From contig NZ_JAAGOW010000001.1 in NCBI RefSeq assembly GCF_010499245.1, forward strand, positions 4,131,435 to 4,195,434: a stretch of DNA of 64,000 bases, given 5' to 3'. Position numbers and translations under genes: made by a program. The notes under the pieces are model-generated. The model searched no databases and was not told the DNA's origin. It worked only from the letters and a program-made list of their open reading frames with translations. This DNA comes from Variovorax sp. WS11 (GTDB lineage: Bacteria; Pseudomonadota; Gammaproteobacteria; Burkholderiales; Burkholderiaceae_C). Below are positions 34,659 through 42,925 of the stretch, piece by piece. Each line of letters starts with the position of its first letter. Positions within the stretch are counted from its first letter, which is position 1.

Positions 34659-34676
34659 GCTCGAGTTGGCTCGAGC
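34659..34676. promoter_or_regulatory. Inverted repeat ahead of arylmalonate decarboxylase gene
   Basis: GCTCGAG-TTGG-CTCGAGC is a perfect 7-bp inverted repeat centred 30 bases before the decarboxylase ATG, in the 82-bp gap after plcN. It could be an operator for the LysR protein or a hairpin closing the plcN message; there is no T-run. Confidence 0.4.
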
Positions 34677-34720
34677 GCCGGATTGTGCGGCAAGCGGCAG
34701 CGGCCCCTGGAGCCTCGGCT

Positions 34721-36979
34721 TCAGCCCTGCAGGTGCAGCGCCATGGCGGGATCGCTGACGCCCGGCTTGCCGGTCTCGACGCGGCCGGCGAAGCGGCGCT
34801 CGAAGTTCCTGGAAGTGACGGTGAAGTCGTACCAGTCGCCGCTCTTCTTGAGGTTCCAGTGCTGCGCCTCGGTCTCGCCCGGCTTGATCTTCTTCATCGT
34901 CCACGGGCCATCGTCGCGGTAGGCGTTGGACGTGATCGTCACGCTGCCGGCCTCCTTGCCGCTGTTGCGCACCCTCAGGTGGAGATCGCCGCTGTGGGCC
35001 TGGTAGCCGATCTGGATCTCGGGCTGGAAGTCCGCGGTGTCGTGGAACAGCGCATCGCCCTTGAAGCTGCGCACGAAGCCGTTGGGGCCGTAGACCCATA
35101 GCTCGTACTTGCCGCTGTCGGAGAGGCCCGTGTTCCAGGTGTCGGTGAGCGTCTTGCCGGCCTCCACGGTATAGCGGCGCGGGATGCGGTCCAGGTGCAG
35201 CTTGTCGTAGACGTGGAAGACCGCACCCTGCTTGCCGCTGTTGGCGAACACCAGCGAGAGCATGCCGCGCGACTCCACCCGCGCGCTGGTGTGCAGCTCG
35301 TAGGGGAGCGCCCGCGACGGGCGCACGCCGGTCTCCTGGAACAGCGGCTGCGGCGTGGCGGGCGCAGTGGTGATGGGGGCCGTGGGCAGCAGCCTCTGCG
35401 CCGCATTGATCGCGGGGAAGTTGCTCGTGTCGGGCAGTTTGGGGAAGACCGGGTCGTTCGGGTTGACGAAGTCGAAGCAGGAGGTGAGGTCGCCGCAGAC
35501 TGCGCGGTGCCACGGGCTGATGGCGTCCACCGTGATGCCGAAACGCTGCTCCAGGAACATGCCCACGGAGGTGTGGTCGAACACCTGCGAATCGACCCAG
35601 CCGCCCTTGCTCCACGGCGACACCACGTACATCGGCACGCGCGAACTCAGGCCCCACGGGCGAATCTTGCCGCTGGTGGTGTCGTTGACGTTCAGGTAGT
35701 TGCCCACGGAGGCGTCGAAATACTCGCCGTCCAGCGCCACGGTGGACTTGCCCATCAGGTTGCCATTGGCGTCATACGACGGCACTGCCGGCATCGCCAA
35801 ATGGTCGAAGAAGCCGTCGTTCTCGTCGAAGGTCACGAAAAGGACGGTCTTGCTCCAGACTTTCGGATTGGACGTCAGCGCGTCCAGCACGTCCGAAATG
35901 AAGTCGGCGGCGCCCGCAGTGCCTTCGCTGCTGCCGGGATGCTCGGCGAGGGCCTGCGTAGGCAGCACCCACGAGACCTGCGGCAGGGTGTCGTTGATCA
36001 CGTCCTGCTTGAGCTGGGCGAGGAAATTGACAGCGCCGTCAGCCGTCGCGGGGCCGCCCGTCAGGCCGTGCTCATAGATCGGCGAACCCGGCTGCGCGGT
36101 GCGGAAACTCTGGAAGGCCAGGCATCCGTGCATGGCCCCCGTCCAGTTGTTGTTCATGTTCTGGTAGATGTGCCAGCTGATGCCCGCCTTTTGCAGGACG
36201 TCCGGCAACGTCGCCCATTTGAAGGCGTTGTTGACGTACTTGTAGTTGTAGGTACCCGTTGCGGGATCGATCTGACCCGACCCGTCTGCCTGCTGCGCCC
36301 TGTCCGCGACCCATCTGGATGGGTTGGGCCAGCAGCGCGAGTTGACGGGCTCGGAATCAGTGTGCGTGCTGTTGATGCCCAGCTTGCGCAGTTCCGGGTT
36401 GAAGTTGGATCCCGACCAGAACACGATGCGGTTCGGGTCGGTGCCGGTGAGGATGGAACAGTGATAGCCGTCGCAGATCGTGAAGGCGTCGGCCAGCGCG
36501 AACTGGAATGGAATGTCCTCGCGCAGGAAGTAGCCCATGGTCGCCTGGTTCTTGAACTGAATCCAGCGATTCATCTTCCCCTGGTTCCACGCCGCCTGCT
36601 GATCGGGAAAATTGTGCGGCGTGCCGGATCCGATCAGCGCCCTGCCGGTCCTGGAATCGCGGCGAAAGGGCTGGATCTCCGCGCCGCCGGTGGGGTTGGG
36701 TTGGAAATATACCGACTTGCCGCTCGCCAGCGGAATCGGGAAGCGGTCGCCGAAGCCGCGCACGCCGCGCATGGTGCCGAAGTAGTGGTCGAAGCTGCGG
36801 TTCTCCTGCATCAGGATGACGATGTGCTGGACGTCCTCGATGCTGCGGTGCTTGTTGTGCGCCTCGACCGCCAGTGCGCGACGGATCGAGGGCGGCAGCA
36901 CGGTGAGCGCGGTCGCGGCACCCAGGGTGCCGGCGGTCTTGCGGAGGAAGTCGCGTCGTGGGGGAATGTTCGTGGTCAT
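34721..36979 (-). CDS. plcN: Phosphocholine-type phospholipase C, Tat-exported
   Basis: The 752-residue protein has a twin-arginine signal (PPRRDFLRKTAG), so it is exported folded. The phosphoesterase domain shows HIVILMQENRSFDHYFGTMRG, DGYHCSILTGTDPNR, VLFVTFDENDGFFDH and SPWSKGGWVDSQVFDHTS. Two C-terminal DUF756 domains follow (from about residues 530 and 640). It cleaves phospholipids to diacylglycerol and a phosphorylated head group, releasing phosphate and choline. Substrate preference (haemolytic or not) cannot be settled here, so the symbol is tentative. A small lipoprotein gene lies 42 bp upstream. Confidence 0.9.
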   Translation of the reverse strand: MTTNIPPRRDFLRKTAGTLGAATALTVLPPSIRRALAVEAHNKHRSIEDVQHIVILMQENRSFDHYFGTMRGVRGFGDRFPIPLASGKSVYFQPNPTGGAEIQPFRRDSRTGRALIGSGTPHNFPDQQAAWNQGKMNRWIQFKNQATMGYFLREDIPFQFALADAFTICDGYHCSILTGTDPNRIVFWSGSNFNPELRKLGINSTHTDSEPVNSRCWPNPSRWVADRAQQADGSGQIDPATGTYNYKYVNNAFKWATLPDVLQKAGISWHIYQNMNNNWTGAMHGCLAFQSFRTAQPGSPIYEHGLTGGPATADGAVNFLAQLKQDVINDTLPQVSWVLPTQALAEHPGSSEGTAGAADFISDVLDALTSNPKVWSKTVLFVTFDENDGFFDHLAMPAVPSYDANGNLMGKSTVALDGEYFDASVGNYLNVNDTTSGKIRPWGLSSRVPMYVVSPWSKGGWVDSQVFDHTSVGMFLEQRFGITVDAISPWHRAVCGDLTSCFDFVNPNDPVFPKLPDTSNFPAINAAQRLLPTAPITTAPATPQPLFQETGVRPSRALPYELHTSARVESRGMLSLVFANSGKQGAVFHVYDKLHLDRIPRRYTVEAGKTLTDTWNTGLSDSGKYELWVYGPNGFVRSFKGDALFHDTADFQPEIQIGYQAHSGDLHLRVRNSGKEAGSVTITSNAYRDDGPWTMKKIKPGETEAQHWNLKKSGDWYDFTVTSRNFERRFAGRVETGKPGVSDPAMALHLQG

Positions 36980-37021
36980 GGTTTCAGCTCGATGAGGAGG
37001 GGCGAGAAGGGGATGGAAGGT

Positions 37022-37213
37022 TCAGGGCGCCCAGCTCGTGGATGTCGATGAGGACGGGTCGTCCGTCGAGCCGTCGGCCTTCTGCGTTGCCGTTGTCTGG
37101 CTGCTTGCCGCCGGCGCGCCCAGCGAACCGCCATCGGAGCCGCCGCCGCAGGCTGCGAGGCTGAGCAGGAGCGCGGCGGCACAAAGACCGCGGATAAAAA
37201 GGTGAGGTGTCAT
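37022..37213 (-). CDS. Small lipoprotein upstream of phospholipase C
   Basis: The 63-residue protein begins MTPHLFIRGLCAAALLLSLA and has the lipobox LAAC, followed by a Gly/Ser/Thr-rich, low-complexity tail (GGGSDGGSLGAPAASSQTTA). AAGGA lies eight bases before the ATG at 37213; a start 21 bases earlier is less likely. It probably sits in the outer membrane and is co-transcribed with plcN. No function is known to me; it might assist release or anchoring of the lipase. Confidence 0.65.
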   Translation of the reverse strand: MTPHLFIRGLCAAALLLSLAACGGGSDGGSLGAPAASSQTTATQKADGSTDDPSSSTSTSWAP

Positions 37214-37299
37214 GGTGGGATTCCTTGGTTGCACTCGAAGAGCTTAGGAATCGGAGATGACAAGAAAATGAAGTTTGCTCAATGAATGGGCGGATAGAA

Positions 37300-37321
37300 C
37301 TTGAGATTCGTTCAATTCAAG
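37300..37321. promoter_or_regulatory. Inverted repeat upstream of the lipoprotein-plcN pair
   Basis: CTTGA (37300-37304) and TCAAG (37317-37321) flank a partly symmetric AT-richer core in an otherwise GC-rich 167-bp gap. It is the main candidate operator or promoter region for the lipoprotein-plcN pair. A convincing -35/-10 pair and a Pho box are not seen. Confidence 0.3.
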
Positions 37322-37380
37322 GGGGAGGGTGTGCCCAGGCGCGCAGACGCCCCGGCGGCGCTGCGGCGCAGGCGCTTCGC

Positions 37381-38277
37381 TCAGTAGCGCTTGAGAGAGA
37401 GCACGTCGAAGGTCTGGCGCAGCGTCCGGACCGAGCGTTCGTAGTCCGAGAGCGCGAGGCAGGCGATCAGCGCATCGATGATGGCCAGCTGCGCGAGACG
37501 GCTGGTCATGGCCTCGGTGCGGAAGCTGGTCTCGCGCGCCATGGTGAAGAGCAGCACATCGCAGAAGGCCTGGATCGGCGACTTGCCGAGGTTCGTGATG
37601 CAGATGGTCGTGGCGCCCGCCTCCTTGGCCAGGCGCGTGGCCGTCACCGTCTCGTGCGTGCTGCCGGAATGCGAGATCGTCAGCACCGCCACGTCCCGGC
37701 CGGTGAGCGAGGCGCTGATCGCCTGCACGTGCGAGTCGACCACCACTTTGGCATCGAGGCCGATGCGCAGCATGCGGTAGTGCGCGTCCTCGGCGATGGT
37801 CGCGGCGCTGCCGATGCCGTAGATCTCGACGCGTTTCGCCTTCTTGATCAGCCGCACCGCCTTCTCCATCGCCTTGACGTCCAGCGCGGCCTGGGTGTCG
37901 TGCAGGGTCTGCACGTTGCTCTGGAAGATCTTGCGGATGGTGGCTTCGGCCTTGTCGCCGGGCTCCAGGTCCTCGTGGATGAACTGCACCGGCTGCACGA
38001 TCTCCTGCGCCAGCGTGATCTTGATCTGCTGGAAGCCGGTGGCGCCGAGGTTCTTGCAGAAGCCGACGATGCTACCTTCGCTCGAACCCGTGCGCTCCGC
38101 CACCTCGCTGACCGACATGTGAACCACGTCCTGCGGGTGCGTGACGATGAACTCGGCGATGCGCCGACCGACCGGTCCGAGCGAGGGCCAGAGCGTTTCG
38201 ATGCGCGCCAGCACGGCCGAGATCTGGCCGTGCGGCGCTTCGGTCCTGGCCGGCTTTCGGGAAGGCTGCTGCTTCAT
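37381..38277 (-). CDS. MurR/RpiR-family transcriptional regulator
   Basis: The 298-residue regulator has an N-terminal HTH_6 domain (residues ~20-95, SVSEVAERTGSSEGSIVGFC) and a SIS sugar-phosphate-binding domain (GIGSAATIAEDAHYRML, LTISHSGSTHETV, TICITNLGKSPI). RpiR proteins sense phosphosugars or related metabolites. It lies between pbpC (11-bp gap upstream) and the plcN group. MKQQPSRKPARTEAP at 38277 is taken as start, although its ribosome site is poor. Target genes are unknown; the cell-wall neighbour makes an amino-sugar signal conceivable. Confidence 0.88.
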   Translation of the reverse strand: MKQQPSRKPARTEAPHGQISAVLARIETLWPSLGPVGRRIAEFIVTHPQDVVHMSVSEVAERTGSSEGSIVGFCKNLGATGFQQIKITLAQEIVQPVQFIHEDLEPGDKAEATIRKIFQSNVQTLHDTQAALDVKAMEKAVRLIKKAKRVEIYGIGSAATIAEDAHYRMLRIGLDAKVVVDSHVQAISASLTGRDVAVLTISHSGSTHETVTATRLAKEAGATTICITNLGKSPIQAFCDVLLFTMARETSFRTEAMTSRLAQLAIIDALIACLALSDYERSVRTLRQTFDVLSLKRY

Positions 38278-38288
38278 GGGCGCAGAGC

Positions 38289-40517
38289 TTACTTGGCCGC
38301 TGCGCTCTTCACGCCGGCGCCGCGCACCTCGAGCTTGACCTGGTCCACCACGCGGCCGCGCGCGTCGAGCAGCTCCACCACATGCCGGCCGGGCCAGGGC
38401 AGCCACTGGGCGCTGGCGCCGCGCGCGAAGGGCTTGCCGTCGATGCGCCAGGCGAGGCCGCTGCCTTGCGCCTCGAAGCGCACGCGCTGGTGGCGTGGGG
38501 GGATGTCGGGGTCCAGCGCGATGATGGTGCCGTCCGTCGGCGCGGTGATGCGCGGCGCCGGCTCGGCAACGGCCGCGGCGGCCGGCAGCTCGAAGCGGGC
38601 CTGCTCGGTGCCGGCGATGAACCATTCGTCGCGCGCCGCCTCGAGGTCGTCGCCGAAGCGCACGTACGCACGCACCACGCCCGTCGGCGGCGCCGGCGCG
38701 CGGCTGGCTTCGCGGCGGTGCAGGAAGCCCATCAGCTCGGCCCACACGGGCGCGGCGCCGCTGGTGCCGCTCACATCCCACATCGGCGCGCCGCTCGCGT
38801 TGCCCACCCACACGCCCACGGTGTAGCGCTCGGACCAGCCCACGGCCCAGTTGTCGCGCATGTCCTTGCTGGTGCCGGTCTTTACCGCGCTCCAGAAGCG
38901 GGTGCCGAGCACGCTGTCGAGGCCGAAGGTGGGGGCGCGGGCGTTGGCATCGCTGAGGATGTCGCCCACGATGAAGCTCGCCCGCGGATCGAACGCGCGC
39001 GCTTCACTCCCTCTCCCGCTTGCGGGAGAGGGTTGGGGTGAGGGTGTGGGCGCTCGCAGGATGCGCGTCTCCCCAAACCTCTCCCCATTCGCCAACGTCC
39101 GATACGCATTCGCCAACCCCAGCAGCGACACCTCCGCGCTCCCCAGAGCCAGGCTATACCCGTAGTAGTCCCCGTTCTGCGCCAGCCCCAGCCCCGCCGC
39201 GCGCAACTGCCGCGCGAACGCCTCGGGCGACACCATCACCAGCGTGCGCACCGCCGGCACGTTGAGCGAGGCCGCGAGCGCGGTGCGTACCGAGACATGG
39301 CCCTTGAACTGCCGGTCGTAGTTCTGCGGGATGTAGAGGCCGCTGGCGGTGCTGATCTGGGCCGAGGAATCGTCGAGCAGCGAGGCCGCGGTAAGCCGTC
39401 GCTCGGCGATCGCCTGCGCATAGAGCAACGGCTTGAGCGTGGAGCCCGGCTGGCGTTGCGCGAGCACGCCGTCGACCTCGGCTGCGCGGCTCAGCGTTCC
39501 GGAGGAGCCGATCCAGGCCAGCACCTCTCCGCTGGCGTTGTCGAGCACCACCGCTGCGCCGTCCTCGACATTGCGGCCGCGCAGCTCCTTCAGGTGGCGC
39601 TGCAGGGTCGTGAGCGCAAAGCGTTGCAGTGGCGCCCGCAGCGTGGTGCGGATGTCCCCGTCTTGCTCCCTCTCCCTCCGGGAGAGGGCGGGGGTGAGGG
39701 CGCGAGCGCTCGACGAGGCCTCGGCCTCCCTCAACGCCCGCCGCGCCAGATGCGGCGCGATGCCTTCGCTCGCCTCGAAGGCCCTGCGTTGCAAGGCCGC
39801 GCTCGCGAACATGTCCAGCGCCTCGCAATCCATCCTGGTGTCTGCCTCCATGGCGCGCATCACCTCGCAAGCGCGTTGCGCGACCAGCGCCGGCTTCGCG
39901 TTGGGCGCACGCACCAGCGCGGCCGCCACCGCCGCCTCGCGCGCATCCAGCCCGTGCGGCGCTTTGCCGAAGAGCGTGCGCGACAACGCATCGATGCCGA
40001 CCAGCTCACCGCGGAAAGGCACGGTGTTGAGGTAGGCCTCGAGGATCTGATCCTTGCGCCACTGGCGCTCGAGCTGCTGCGCCGCCACGGTCTGCCCCAG
40101 CTTCTGCGCCAGGTCGCGCCCGCCGCTGCCGCGGCGCAGCTCGTCATCGAGCAGGCCGGCGAGCTGCATGGTGATCGTGGAGGCGCCGCGCGTGCGCGTG
40201 TTCCACAGATTGCCCCAGGCAGCGGCCGAGACCGCGCGCCAGTCGACGCCGCTGTGCTCGTAGAAGCGCTTGTCCTCGCTGAGCAGCATGGCGGTGCGCA
40301 GGGCCGGCGAGACCTCGGCCAGCGCGACCCACCGGCCGCGACGCACGCGGGCGTCGGTGCGCACGCGCTGCAGCAACTCGCCGTCGCGGTCGAGCACCTG
40401 GATGTCGGAGGGGCGGAAGTCGCGCTTCACCTCCTCGAAGGCCGGCAGCGCCCGTGCCGGGCCGGCCAGGGCGGCAAGCAGGCTCAGCGCCAGGAGGGCG
40501 TTTCGGGTGCGCGGCAT
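38289..40517 (-). CDS. pbpC: Penicillin-binding protein 1C with two translated REP-like insertions
   Basis: The 742-residue bifunctional peptidoglycan synthase has a signal/anchor, a GT51 transglycosylase domain (LLSEDKRFYEHSGVDWRAVS, GASTITMQLAGLL), a transpeptidase domain with SxxK in QPGSTLKPLLYAQ and KTGTS in VKTGTSKDMRDNW, and a C-terminal BiPBP domain. Two low-complexity inserts, ALTPALSRREREQ (~residues 272-284) and PSPQPSPASGRGSE (~490-503), are the translation of REP-like hairpins at 39666-39700 and 39007-39045. The frame stays open through both. The first falls between the two enzymatic domains, the second inside the transpeptidase domain. Confidence 0.93.
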   Translation of the reverse strand: MPRTRNALLALSLLAALAGPARALPAFEEVKRDFRPSDIQVLDRDGELLQRVRTDARVRRGRWVALAEVSPALRTAMLLSEDKRFYEHSGVDWRAVSAAAWGNLWNTRTRGASTITMQLAGLLDDELRRGSGGRDLAQKLGQTVAAQQLERQWRKDQILEAYLNTVPFRGELVGIDALSRTLFGKAPHGLDAREAAVAAALVRAPNAKPALVAQRACEVMRAMEADTRMDCEALDMFASAALQRRAFEASEGIAPHLARRALREAEASSSARALTPALSRREREQDGDIRTTLRAPLQRFALTTLQRHLKELRGRNVEDGAAVVLDNASGEVLAWIGSSGTLSRAAEVDGVLAQRQPGSTLKPLLYAQAIAERRLTAASLLDDSSAQISTASGLYIPQNYDRQFKGHVSVRTALAASLNVPAVRTLVMVSPEAFARQLRAAGLGLAQNGDYYGYSLALGSAEVSLLGLANAYRTLANGERFGETRILRAPTPSPQPSPASGRGSEARAFDPRASFIVGDILSDANARAPTFGLDSVLGTRFWSAVKTGTSKDMRDNWAVGWSERYTVGVWVGNASGAPMWDVSGTSGAAPVWAELMGFLHRREASRAPAPPTGVVRAYVRFGDDLEAARDEWFIAGTEQARFELPAAAAVAEPAPRITAPTDGTIIALDPDIPPRHQRVRFEAQGSGLAWRIDGKPFARGASAQWLPWPGRHVVELLDARGRVVDQVKLEVRGAGVKSAAAK
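39007..39045. repeat. REP-like hairpin inside pbpC, transpeptidase part
   Basis: An 11-bp stem CCCTCTCCCGC/GCGGGAGAGGG (39009-39019, 39022-39032) with a 2-base loop is followed by the tail TTGGGGTGAGGG. It shares core and tail with 39666-39700 and the core with 6481-6505. On the coding strand it is read as PSPQPSPASGRGSE. Confidence 0.85.
39666..39700. repeat. REP-like hairpin inside pbpC, interdomain part
   Basis: A 9-bp stem CCCTCTCCC/GGGAGAGGG (39668-39676, 39680-39688) with a 3-base loop is followed by CGGGGGTGAGGG. It is the same element as at 39007 but is read in a different codon phase, giving ALTPALSRREREQ. Confidence 0.85.
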
Positions 40518-40706
40518 GGGGCCGCTAGCTTGCCACAGGCGGCATACCGCGGTGCTTTGTCGCGAGGGGTTGGCATGCGTTGGGCAAAAGATGCATGCCC
40601 GGCATGCGAACGCGGTCTGGACCTACTTTCGAACGGGCGCGGGTGGCGGTTGGCGGCAGCCCCGCACCGGGCATCGTGGAGGCACATCGTGTATCAAGGA
40701 GAACGC

Positions 40707-40916
40707 ATGAAAACACTTGCTGCCCTGCTGATCGCCGCATCCGCCGCCCTGGCTGGCTGCGTGGCGGTGCCTTACGACAGCGGCCGGCCGCCGCCGCATG
40801 CCGGCTACGCGGATCGCGATCGCGACGGCGTGCCCAACCGGTACGACCGCGACCGCGACAACGACGGCGTGCCGAATCGCTACGACAGCCGCCCGAACAA
40901 TCCCAACCGCTATTGA
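40707..40916 (+). CDS. Small lipoprotein with Asp-rich TSP3-like repeats
   Basis: The 69-residue protein has a lipoprotein signal (MKTLAALLIAASAALAGC) and two nearly identical repeats, DRDGVPNRYDRD and DNDGVPNRYDSR. They match the calcium-binding thrombospondin type 3 / DxDxDG pattern. AAGGAG lies upstream of the ATG. It is probably a surface or periplasmic protein and may bind calcium; function is otherwise unknown. It is divergent from pbpC and convergent with a GFA-family gene. Confidence 0.75.
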   Translation: MKTLAALLIAASAALAGCVAVPYDSGRPPPHAGYADRDRDGVPNRYDRDRDNDGVPNRYDSRPNNPNRY

Positions 40917-40934
40917 GGGTGGGCGCCCTGCGCG

Positions 40935-41348
40935 CTATTCCTGGGGCGGAAACTCCGGATAGTGCGGCAGGTCGTCGGCGAAATGCACCCAGGGCAGGCG
41001 CTTCGACTCCCAGTAGTGCAAGCTCGGTGCCACGCGCGCCGGGTCGTCGAGGCTGCCGATGGTGATGTCGATGAGCCCGGGGATGTAGTCGGCCGTGAAG
41101 CTGATCTGCGTTCCGCAGCGGGCGCAGAAGCCGCGGCGCGCGCCCGGCGACGATTCATAGACGGTCGGTGGGCCCGCGGGAAAGGCCACCTGCGATTCGG
41201 CATACATGGCCCAGGCCACGGCTGGTGCCGCATTCGCGCGGCGGCACATCGAGCAATGGCACAGTGCCGCCATGACGGGATCGCCGCTGATGCGGTAGCG
41301 GACCGCGCCGCACTGGCAGCCGCCTTCCAGAACGGAGGGATTCGACAC
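40935..41348 (-). CDS. GFA-family zinc-binding protein
   Basis: The 137-residue protein is a complete GFA (glutathione-dependent formaldehyde-activating) domain. Zinc-binding cysteines are visible in EGGCQCGAVRYRI, LCHCSMCRRANAAP and FCARCGTQISF. Most proteins with this domain have no demonstrated formaldehyde activity, so only the family is assigned. A thioesterase gene lies 15 bp upstream on the same strand. Confidence 0.88.
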   Translation of the reverse strand: MSNPSVLEGGCQCGAVRYRISGDPVMAALCHCSMCRRANAAPAVAWAMYAESQVAFPAGPPTVYESSPGARRGFCARCGTQISFTADYIPGLIDITIGSLDDPARVAPSLHYWESKRLPWVHFADDLPHYPEFPPQE

Positions 41349-41363
41349 GGGTTGCTCCTTTGC

Positions 41364-41771
41364 TTAGTCCAGGATGAGCTGCGTCTGCGTGACGACGGCG
41401 CACAGCTTGCCTTCGGCAGAACGGACCGTGGTCTGCCACACCATCGTGGTCCGGCCTCGGTGCAGGGCGATGCTCTCGCCGGTGACCGTGGTGTCGACGC
41501 GCGCACTTCCAATGAACTTGGTGCTGGAGTCGGTGGTCGTCGTCCGCTTCCCCTGCGGCATGTTGACGATGGTGCCGACCGCGCCGAGGGTGTCGGCGAA
41601 GGCCATGTAGGCGCCGCCGTGCAGGATGCCGCCGGCGGTGCAGAGGTCAGGGCGCACGACCAGCTCCGCGATCACGCGCTCCGGATCGAGCGTCAGGAGG
41701 CGAACGCCCATGAGGCCGGGAAATATCGGGTCCAGGATTTGCTGGACGGCTTCGACGGAAGGGATGGTCAT
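41364..41771 (-). CDS. PaaI-family hotdog thioesterase
   Basis: The 135-residue hotdog-fold protein carries LCTAGGILHGGAYMAFADTLGAVG, the PaaI-type active-site region with HGG and the acidic residue in the central helix, and TTTDSSTKFIGSARVDTTVTG. Members hydrolyse acyl-CoA, often aryl-CoA, esters. Substrate is unknown. It is probably co-transcribed with the GFA gene that follows 15 bp downstream. Confidence 0.88.
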   Translation of the reverse strand: MTIPSVEAVQQILDPIFPGLMGVRLLTLDPERVIAELVVRPDLCTAGGILHGGAYMAFADTLGAVGTIVNMPQGKRTTTTDSSTKFIGSARVDTTVTGESIALHRGRTTMVWQTTVRSAEGKLCAVVTQTQLILD

Positions 41772-41835
41772 GGGGCGGCCTTCTTCGTGTTCATTCGGTG
41801 GCAGCGCTTCGATGCACGAGAAGCGCTTTGATCAC

Positions 41836-42135
41836 TCATGCGTCTGCCTCGAGGGGCCTGTAAGGCTGCGTTCCGAATCGGTTCGCCGACTTGGCCCGCG
41901 CTCGCTCGGCTTCGATCTCGCGGTCGCGCGGATCGGCCGTCGTCACCAACGAATCGATCAGCACCCGCGCCGCGCTCGCGACATCTTCCACGGCGCGCTG
42001 GAAGGCCTCCTGGTTGAGCTTCGAGGGGCTGTTGAAGCCGCTGAGCTTGCGCACGAACTGCAGCGATGCGGACCGTATTTCCTCATCCGTCGCGGGCGGT
42101 TCGAAATTGAAGAGGGTCTTGATGTTTCGGCACAT
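41836..42135 (-). CDS. DUF2277-family protein
   Basis: The 99-residue protein begins MCRNIKTLFNFEPPATDEEI, the characteristic start of DUF2277, and continues with SLQFVRKLSGFNSPSKLNQ and FQRAVEDVASAARVLIDSL. It is a small cytoplasmic helical protein found in many proteobacteria and actinobacteria with no established function. It lies 45 bp downstream of the DUF3574 gene on the same strand. Confidence 0.85.
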   Translation of the reverse strand: MCRNIKTLFNFEPPATDEEIRSASLQFVRKLSGFNSPSKLNQEAFQRAVEDVASAARVLIDSLVTTADPRDREIEAERARAKSANRFGTQPYRPLEADA

Positions 42136-42180
42136 GGTCGCTCCATGGAATGGATGGATCGGCGGGGTCTGCGGCGAAGG

Positions 42181-42594
42181 CTAGAAGGATACGCAGGTTC
42201 GCGCCTTGACGCGCAGGACGGCTTCCTGCTGGAACTGCGCCTTGTACGCGGCCACGAGCGCCTGCACCGCCTTCTCGCTGGCCGCGTCGTCGGGATGGAT
42301 GAGCTGAAGCACCTGCGAGGCCTCCTGGACGATCGCGCCGTCGGCGCCGCGCCATTGGCCGGAGGCGGGCGACACGGTCAGGCCTTGCGGGAATCGCGGC
42401 GTGACGGTGCTCTTCAGGAATTCGCTCCATTCCGCGGGCGTCACCACGCCGCCGCGCGGCTTGCCGGTGCCGAAGTACAGCGTGTCGTGGACGAGTGCCT
42501 GTTCTCCGTCTTCGCAGCCGCTGCGCTGCATGGGCGCGCAGCCGGCGAGCAAGGCGAGGAGGCTGGCGACAAGCGTGATGCGGGCGATGCGCAT
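42181..42594 (-). CDS. DUF3574-family lipoprotein
   Basis: The 137-residue protein has a lipoprotein signal ending LLAGC and a DUF3574 domain: DTLYFGTGKPRGGVVTPAEW, RFPQGLTVSPASGQWRG and SEKAVQALVAAYKAQFQQEAVL. It is probably anchored in the envelope facing the periplasm. No function is known. The 202 bp beyond its start, up to the tRNA, contain only a possible 30-codon ORF. Confidence 0.82.
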   Translation of the reverse strand: MRIARITLVASLLALLAGCAPMQRSGCEDGEQALVHDTLYFGTGKPRGGVVTPAEWSEFLKSTVTPRFPQGLTVSPASGQWRGADGAIVQEASQVLQLIHPDDAASEKAVQALVAAYKAQFQQEAVLRVKARTCVSF

Positions 42595-42610
42595 GACACT
42601 CGCGAGGCCT

Positions 42611-42703
42611 TCAGACCGGCCGCAGCAGTTTGTCGAAGGCGCGCGTCTTCGCGTTGACGACAGGCGAAGCCGCGATCTTCTTTGGGGAGGAGACGTTCGT
42701 CAT
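42611..42703 (-). CDS. Possible 30-residue small protein
   Basis: A short open frame (MTNVSSPKKIAASPVVNAKT, ending FDKLLRPV) lies upstream of the DUF3574 gene on the same strand. Its composition, basic with hydrophobic patches, is protein-like, but there is no good ribosome site and the length gives little statistical support. Confidence 0.25.
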   Translation of the reverse strand: MTNVSSPKKIAASPVVNAKTRAFDKLLRPV

Positions 42704-42796
42704 GCTGGGCGGGAGTCGTGGATTCGACGCATCGTAACTGCGCCTCCGCTGCCTCTGCCGAAGTCCGCGCCGATGTGGCGGATTCAGCAATCAATC

Positions 42797-42873
42797 TGGT
42801 CGGGGTGAGAGGATTCGAACCTCCGGCCTCTACGTCCCGAACGTAGCGCTCTACCAGGCTAAGCTACACCCCG
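42797..42873 (-). tRNA. tRNA-Pro (anticodon CGG)
   Basis: On the minus strand the acceptor stem CGGGGTG/CACCCCG, a D-arm (TAGCTTAGCCTGGTAGAGC), the anticodon stem CTACG/CGTAG with loop TTCGGGA (anticodon CGG), and the T-arm GGAGGTTCGAATCCTC are all present. The CCA end is encoded (42797-42799). It reads CCG codons, which are frequent in this GC-rich genome. It lies 52 bp downstream of ispB on the same strand and may be processed from its message. Confidence 0.97.
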
Positions 42874-42925
42874 ATGGTGGTTGCGAGAAAAAGATTCGAC
42901 CTTGGTGGCCTCACATCGTGAGGTA

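Noticed and set aside
37230..37260. Possible Pho box upstream of the lipoprotein-plcN pair (TTGTCAT)
   Set aside because: Only one half-site is present; no second copy lies 11 bases away, so phosphate control is not supported by sequence.
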